The translations under genes were made by a program, and so were the position numbers. The notes under the pieces were generated by a model, which ran no database searches, was not told where the DNA came from, and saw nothing but the letters and a program-made list of their open reading frames with translations. From positions 1 to 7,852 of the forward strand of contig JASLCF010000125.1 in assembly GCA_030146155.1 (NCBI GenBank): a stretch of DNA of 7,852 nt, read 5' to 3'. Source of the stretch: Savagea sp. GTDB lineage: Bacteria; Bacillota; Bacilli; Bacillales_A; Planococcaceae. This document shows, one piece after another, positions 6,276-7,852 of this stretch; the first letter of the stretch is position 1; each line of letters starts with the position of its first letter.

Positions 6276-6960
6276 TAAATGGATAGGCTTATTATTTATT
6301 TCAGGATTGATCATTCTCATATTTCCTTATCTCGTACGCTATTACTATGAAAATCAAAATGTGAAAAGTTTTGAAGAGTTTATGGAAGAAAGCGTAGAAA
6401 TGACAGACGAACAAGTAGAAGATTTACTTCGCGAGGTGGCTGTATGTAACCAAAAGCTATATGATGAAGTGACCGGTATTATAGATCCTTTTTTAACCAA
6501 TCAAAAAAAATTAGAAAAAATGAAAGAATGTCTAGGTATTCAGAATGATGAAGTATTTGCTGTTTTAGAAATCCCTGTATTAGAATTGGTCATTCCAATT
6601 TATCTAAGCGCAACAGATGAGATTTTAGCAAAAGGAATTGGCCATGTTGAAGGTTCATCATTACCAGTAGGCGGCCAAGGGTCTCATACAGTTTTAGCTG
6701 GCCATAGAGGGCAGTGGACACAACAAATGTTTAAGTTTTTAGATAAAGTTCAGCCAGAAGATTATTTTTACATCCATACTTTATCCGAAACTTTAACTTA
6801 TCGTGTCTTTGATCAATCTGTCATTTATCCAGATGAAACGGATTCGCTAGAAGTGCAAGAAGGTAAAGATTTAGCAACGTTGATTACTTGTCACCCTTTT
6901 GGATCAAATGTTCAGCGTCTTTTAATTAGAGCAGAACGGGTAGACAATAAAGAAGAGTAA
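6265..6960 (+). CDS. Second class C sortase, lacking a C-terminal membrane helix
   Basis: A 231-residue paralogue of the preceding sortase. It has an N-terminal membrane helix (about 6-27), lid motif D74-P75-F76, and H147 (AGHRG), C209 (TLITC) and R218 (NVQRLL), all at the same residue numbers as in its neighbour, so the pair arose by duplication or shares close ancestry. It ends about 13 residues after the last catalytic-domain strand and has no C-terminal membrane helix. It carries two extra cysteines, C61 and C89, on either side of the lid. The ATG overlaps the end of the first sortase by 11 bases and is preceded by AAGGGTGA (6252-6259), pointing to translational coupling. Possible jobs are adding the LPDSG tip protein to the fibre, setting pilus length, or redundancy; the sequence does not decide. 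No terminator is seen after it. Confidence 0.93.
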   Translation: MKSNKWIGLLFISGLIILIFPYLVRYYYENQNVKSFEEFMEESVEMTDEQVEDLLREVAVCNQKLYDEVTGIIDPFLTNQKKLEKMKECLGIQNDEVFAVLEIPVLELVIPIYLSATDEILAKGIGHVEGSSLPVGGQGSHTVLAGHRGQWTQQMFKFLDKVQPEDYFYIHTLSETLTYRVFDQSVIYPDETDSLEVQEGKDLATLITCHPFGSNVQRLLIRAERVDNKEE

Positions 6961-6986
6961 TCAAACTTTCTCCCGATGGTGTGTAT

Positions 6987-7015
6987 ACGACAAACTTTGT
7001 GAATTATTGTACAAT
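6987..7015 (+). promoter_or_regulatory. Putative promoter of glpD
   Basis: ACGACA (6987-6992), a 17-nt spacer and TACAAT (7010-7015). The -35 matches consensus at four of six positions and the -10 at five of six. Transcription would start near 7022, leaving a leader of about 96 nt. The -10 lies inside a 14-bp palindrome. Confidence 0.4.
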
Positions 7016-7017
7016 AA
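7004..7017. repeat. 14-bp perfect palindrome over the glpD -10 box
   Basis: TTATTGTACAATAA reads the same on both strands and covers the whole putative -10 hexamer. A dimeric repressor bound here would block RNA polymerase. Part of the symmetry comes from the self-complementary core TTGTACAA, so chance remains possible. Confidence 0.4.
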
Positions 7018-7117
7018 AGATGAAGGACTTGAGTATTTCCTCTTTCAGCAGGTTTATGATGGGAAAGAAAGGGAAAAGAAAAAGTACAAAAGTTCGTATA
7101 AAAAGGAGAGAGTCCGC

Positions 7118-7852
7118 ATGTATTCATTTTCAACGGAAGAACGCAAAAAATGGTTACACGAAGCAAAAGATGAAATCTACGACGTCGTCATAATCGGTGG
7201 TGGCATTACAGGTGTAGGGATTGCCTTAGATGCTGTAACACGTGGAATGAAAACAGCTTTAATTGAAATGCAAGATTTCGCTGGGGGCACATCTAGTCGC
7301 TCGACAAAACTTGTACATGGCGGTTTACGTTATTTAAAACAATTTGAAGTAAAAATGGTAGCGGATGTCGGCCGTGAACGTGAAATTGTTTACAACAATG
7401 GTATGCACGTCACGCACCCGGAATGGATGCTACTGCCGATTTATAAAAAGGGAACGTTCGGTAAATACTCCACCTCTGTTGGTTTAAAAGTGTACGATAC
7501 ATTAGCAGGTGTAAAAAAAGATGAACGTCGTACCATGCTTTCACGTAAAGAAACTTTACGTAAAGAACCTTTATTAAAACAAGAAGGCTTACTCGGTGGT
7601 GGGTATTATGTAGAATACCGTACAGATGATGCACGATTGACAATGGAAGTAGCTAAGAAAGCTGCCGTTCATGGGGCGAAACTGATTAACTACATGAAAG
7701 CCCAATCGTTTATTTATAATGAAGAAGGCAAAGTAGAAGGAGTAGTAGCCGTCGACCAATTAGATGGTGAACGGGCTGCATTTTTCGGTAAACGGGTAGT
7801 CAATGCGACAGGTCCGTGGGTCGAGCAAATGACACATAAAGACGAACCGATT
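7118..7852 (+). CDS. glpD: Aerobic glycerol-3-phosphate dehydrogenase, N-terminal part (cut by window end)
   Basis: The first 245 codons of GlpD, open to the end of the window; Bacillus GlpD is about 555 residues, so a little under half is present. The enzyme oxidises sn-glycerol 3-phosphate to dihydroxyacetone phosphate with FAD and passes electrons to the quinone pool at the membrane. Seen: the FAD-binding G27-x-G29-x-x-G32 within a full match to the GlpD family signature (26-43, ending D38-x-x-x-R42-G43), then the conserved SRSTKLVHGGLRYL block about 60 residues into the protein. AAGGAG (7103-7108) lies 9 nt before the ATG. Codon use looks richer in CGT, GGT and GTC than in the pilus genes, as expected of a well-expressed core gene. 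The gap of 157 bp from the last sortase, with its own putative promoter, suggests it is not part of the pilus operon, although no terminator separates them. I see no hairpin terminator in its leader such as the GlpP-controlled one of B. subtilis. Confidence 0.97.
   Translation, partial: MYSFSTEERKKWLHEAKDEIYDVVIIGGGITGVGIALDAVTRGMKTALIEMQDFAGGTSSRSTKLVHGGLRYLKQFEVKMVADVGREREIVYNNGMHVTHPEWMLLPIYKKGTFGKYSTSVGLKVYDTLAGVKKDERRTMLSRKETLRKEPLLKQEGLLGGGYYVEYRTDDARLTMEVAKKAAVHGAKLINYMKAQSFIYNEEGKVEGVVAVDQLDGERAAFFGKRVVNATGPWVEQMTHKDEPI

Noticed and set aside
6981..6995. Possible cre (CcpA) site near TGTATACGACAAAC upstream of glpD
   Set aside because: Too many mismatches to the cre consensus, and the right half lacks symmetry.
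7036..7076. Possible hairpin in the glpD leader (TTTCC and TCTTTC pairing with GAAAGA and GGAAA around a 3-nt bulge)
   Set aside because: Imperfect, with a 16-nt loop and no T tract after it. It probably reflects facing pyrimidine and purine runs and is not a GlpP-type antiterminator I can support.
6981..7193. Open frame of 70 codons running into the start of glpD
   Set aside because: It overlaps the unmistakable GlpD frame, has no convincing ribosome binding site and is dominated by Lys/Arg/Ser from purine-rich leader DNA.
1..7852. CRISPR arrays, tRNA or rRNA genes, insertion sequences, attachment sites
   Set aside because: No regular spacer-repeat arrays, no tRNA-like cloverleaf, no transposase or integrase frames and no terminal inverted repeats were seen on either strand.

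Overview
The window reads as low-GC Firmicute chromosome, most likely Bacillales. The reasons are strong AAGGAG-type ribosome binding sites, AT-rich codon use, a TcaA/YvbJ-like zinc-ribbon membrane protein, a Bacillus-type GlpD and class C pilin sortases. A Lysinibacillus/Planococcaceae-like host is my impression from the GlpD sequence and is not proven.

Layout, all genes on the + strand: (1) 12-530, a short zinc-ribbon, single-pass membrane protein that looks like a truncated TcaA/YvbJ-family member. (2) 531-1041, about 510 bp without a gene, holding a strong intrinsic terminator (681-726), a control region with phased TTACA repeats and an inverted repeat overlapping a putative sigma-A promoter (814-886), and a roughly 150-nt AT-rich leader. 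(3) 1042-6960, a four-gene sortase-assembled pilus operon: a large vWA/MucBP/SpaA tip adhesin with sorting signal LPDSG, a backbone pilin with a YPKN pilin motif and LPTTG, and two tandem class C sortases. (4) 6961-7117, a short gap with a putative promoter. (5) 7118 to the window end, the first 245 codons of glpD, the aerobic glycerol-3-phosphate dehydrogenase, an ordinary housekeeping gene.

How the genes work together (family knowledge plus inference): both pilins are exported by their signal peptides and held in the membrane by their C-terminal sorting signals. A class C sortase cleaves the backbone pilin at LPTTG and joins it to Lys171 of the YPKN motif in the next subunit, making the shaft. 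The vWA protein lacks a YPKN motif, so it should cap the fibre as the tip. A housekeeping sortase encoded elsewhere would attach the finished pilus to the wall. A hairpin terminator between the backbone pilin and the sortases probably gives much more pilin than enzyme.

Most notable points: the two sortases are co-linear, with lid Asp74, His147, Cys209 and Arg218 at identical residue numbers once the first is started at TTG 5448. They differ in that only the first keeps a C-terminal membrane anchor and only the second has two extra cysteines bracketing the lid. The tip adhesin has a roughly 100-residue Glu-rich N-terminal region and an extended Tyr-rich loop in its vWA domain. I see no clearly novel class of system; this is a compact variant of a Gram-positive pilus locus with several testable peculiarities.
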